Shown piece by piece: positions 63,285 through 64,000 of a stretch of DNA of 64,000 bases. Where the stretch lies: the NCBI RefSeq assembly GCF_016595155.1, contig NZ_JAENGP010000002.1, positions 248,001 through 312,000 on the forward strand, given 5' to 3'. Position numbers and translations under genes: made by a program. The notes beneath the pieces were generated by a model. It did not search any database. It was not told the origin of the DNA and saw only the letters and a program-made list of their open reading frames with translations. The stretch is from Advenella mandrilli. Its GTDB lineage: Bacteria > Pseudomonadota > Gammaproteobacteria > Burkholderiales > Burkholderiaceae_B. Numbering within the stretch: the stretch's first letter is position 1; each line of letters starts with the position of its first letter.

Positions 63285-64000
63285 CTAGTATTGTGTTTGC
63301 AACAAGGGGCCGGATTGGGTGCCAATAGATACGCCAGACTCTGTCATGATGCCTGTGGCGGTAATGGTGAAGGGCTGAACGGCATCGGCACCGGCAAGCT
63401 GATTGTTGTCAATGGAGCGGACTGAAACATAATAGGTGCCTTTGCCGGGACCGGTAACGCTAGTTTCGGGTTTTTTGACGGTATTGCCAAACAGGACATC
63501 GTAGCCCGAAATGTCATTTGAAACCCGCACCAGATAGGCGATTGCGCCTGAAACCGGTTTGATATCCACCTTGAATTCGAATGGACTGGACTGGCTTAGC
63601 TGGATGTCTGGTGGTGGTAATAATTCAATGATATCACCGGCTTCGCCTTTGCTGGTTGCCGTAATACCCTGATTGGCATTGAGGAGCACGGGTTGATAGC
63701 GGGATGCACCGGGAATAAAGGCCGCTTTGCCGTGCAGCAGTTCGCTTGATGCGCCTGTTTGATTGGCGGCTTCTGCCCGGACCACGGTACCGCGTACCCC
63801 TGTAATACTGACCGGTGTGCGAATTTCAAAACGACCCACGCCGGTTTTGTTGGGGGAGGCATGGGCGGCCACTTTTCCGGTTTGAATATCGAATATGGCG
63901 TCAATCAGGCCGGCCCCGCGAAATTTTCGCAGGCGTTGCACATGCACAATGCTGTCCGGTGGAATTTGCACCTTGCTTTCATCGGAAAGCTCAAAGGTGA
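63285..64000 (-). CDS. FecR-domain protein (5' end beyond window)
   Basis: The frame is open to the window edge, so the N-terminus is missing; the GTG at 63971 is an internal valine. About 238 residues are visible. The first part reads like a FecR domain (SIVHVQRLRKFRGAGLIDAI, FEIRTPVSITGVRGTVVRAE, the usual T-P-x-x-x-x-V-R-G-T motif). The rest is an Ig-like beta-rich segment (SGAIAYLVRVSNDISGYDVL) similar to fibronectin-like tails. This layout, paired with CHASE2 sensors, is common in proteobacteria and suggests a periplasmic partner feeding signals to the kinase. Confidence 0.85.
   Translation of the reverse strand, partial: TFELSDESKVQIPPDSIVHVQRLRKFRGAGLIDAIFDIQTGKVAAHASPNKTGVGRFEIRTPVSITGVRGTVVRAEAANQTGASSELLHGKAAFIPGASRYQPVLLNANQGITATSKGEAGDIIELLPPPDIQLSQSSPFEFKVDIKPVSGAIAYLVRVSNDISGYDVLFGNTVKKPETSVTGPGKGTYYVSVRSIDNNQLAGADAVQPFTITATGIMTESGVSIGTQSGPLLQTQY

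Overview
The window looks like a chromosome segment of a betaproteobacterium, most likely Burkholderiales and probably close to Alcaligenaceae. The reasons are the rplA-rplJ-rplL-rpoB-rpoC order, a beta-type rifampicin region in RpoB ([16 protein letters not shown]), a Bug-family periplasmic binding protein and an abundance of LysR-controlled aromatic and organic-acid catabolism. Base composition is moderate and fairly even. The genus cannot be named from the sequence alone. No rRNA, tRNA, CRISPR array or prophage was seen.

Layout. 1-10.4 kb: the end of rplA, an L10 leader RNA, rplJ, rplL, an attenuator and rpoB-rpoC, closed by a strong terminator. 10.4-14.6 kb: serA; an iron-box-preceded ABC ATPase-like protein whose catalytic motifs are all degenerate; a soluble PQQ sugar dehydrogenase; and a small exported protein. 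14.8-22.5 kb: a LysR gene convergent with an eight-gene leftward operon. That operon encodes a two-component flavin monooxygenase (oxygenase first, reductase-MarR fusion last), a LigAB-type ring-cleavage dioxygenase, an HpaI-type aldolase, a cupin, a RidA protein and a Bug binding protein. It reads as a meta-cleavage route for an unidentified phenolic compound. 22.7-28.2 kb: enoyl-CoA hydratase, succinate-semialdehyde dehydrogenase, a K+ channel, and a divergent Lrp regulator/ornithine cyclodeaminase pair.

28.2-38.4 kb: a compact 3-phenylpropionate/cinnamate pathway. hcaE-F-C-B, mhpB and hcaD run left; hcaR, mhpC, mhpD, mhpF and mhpE run right, from one divergent control region. Together they would take the arene to its cis-diol, catechol, ring-cleaved dienoate, 4-hydroxy-2-oxovalerate, and finally pyruvate plus acetyl-CoA. 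A TnpB/OrfB fragment lies behind the terminator. 38.7-44.2 kb: a GntR-controlled set (two SDRs, BKACE, a lambda-crystallin-like dehydrogenase, a LivK-like binding protein) with the same perfect palindrome in two promoters. It is probably an uncharacterised hydroxy-acid to beta-keto-acid to CoA-ester pathway.

44.3-53.8 kb: mixed housekeeping and accessory genes: arginase, PACE efflux protein, NnrE-like epimerase, Tag, EamA transporter, DsbA-like protein, UDG-like protein, fumC, DUF1289, a secreted nuclease, a ParDE toxin-antitoxin pair and a 1-Cys peroxiredoxin. 53.8-54.2 kb is AT-rich and holds repeats plus two insertion-sequence ends folded into one palindrome. 54.3-61 kb: MmgE/PrpD, acyl-CoA dehydrogenase, LysR, MaoC hydratase, class III CoA-transferase and CitE-like lyase. 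This gene content matches known itaconate-degradation clusters. 61-64 kb: a CHASE2 histidine kinase behind a FecR-domain protein that runs off the window.
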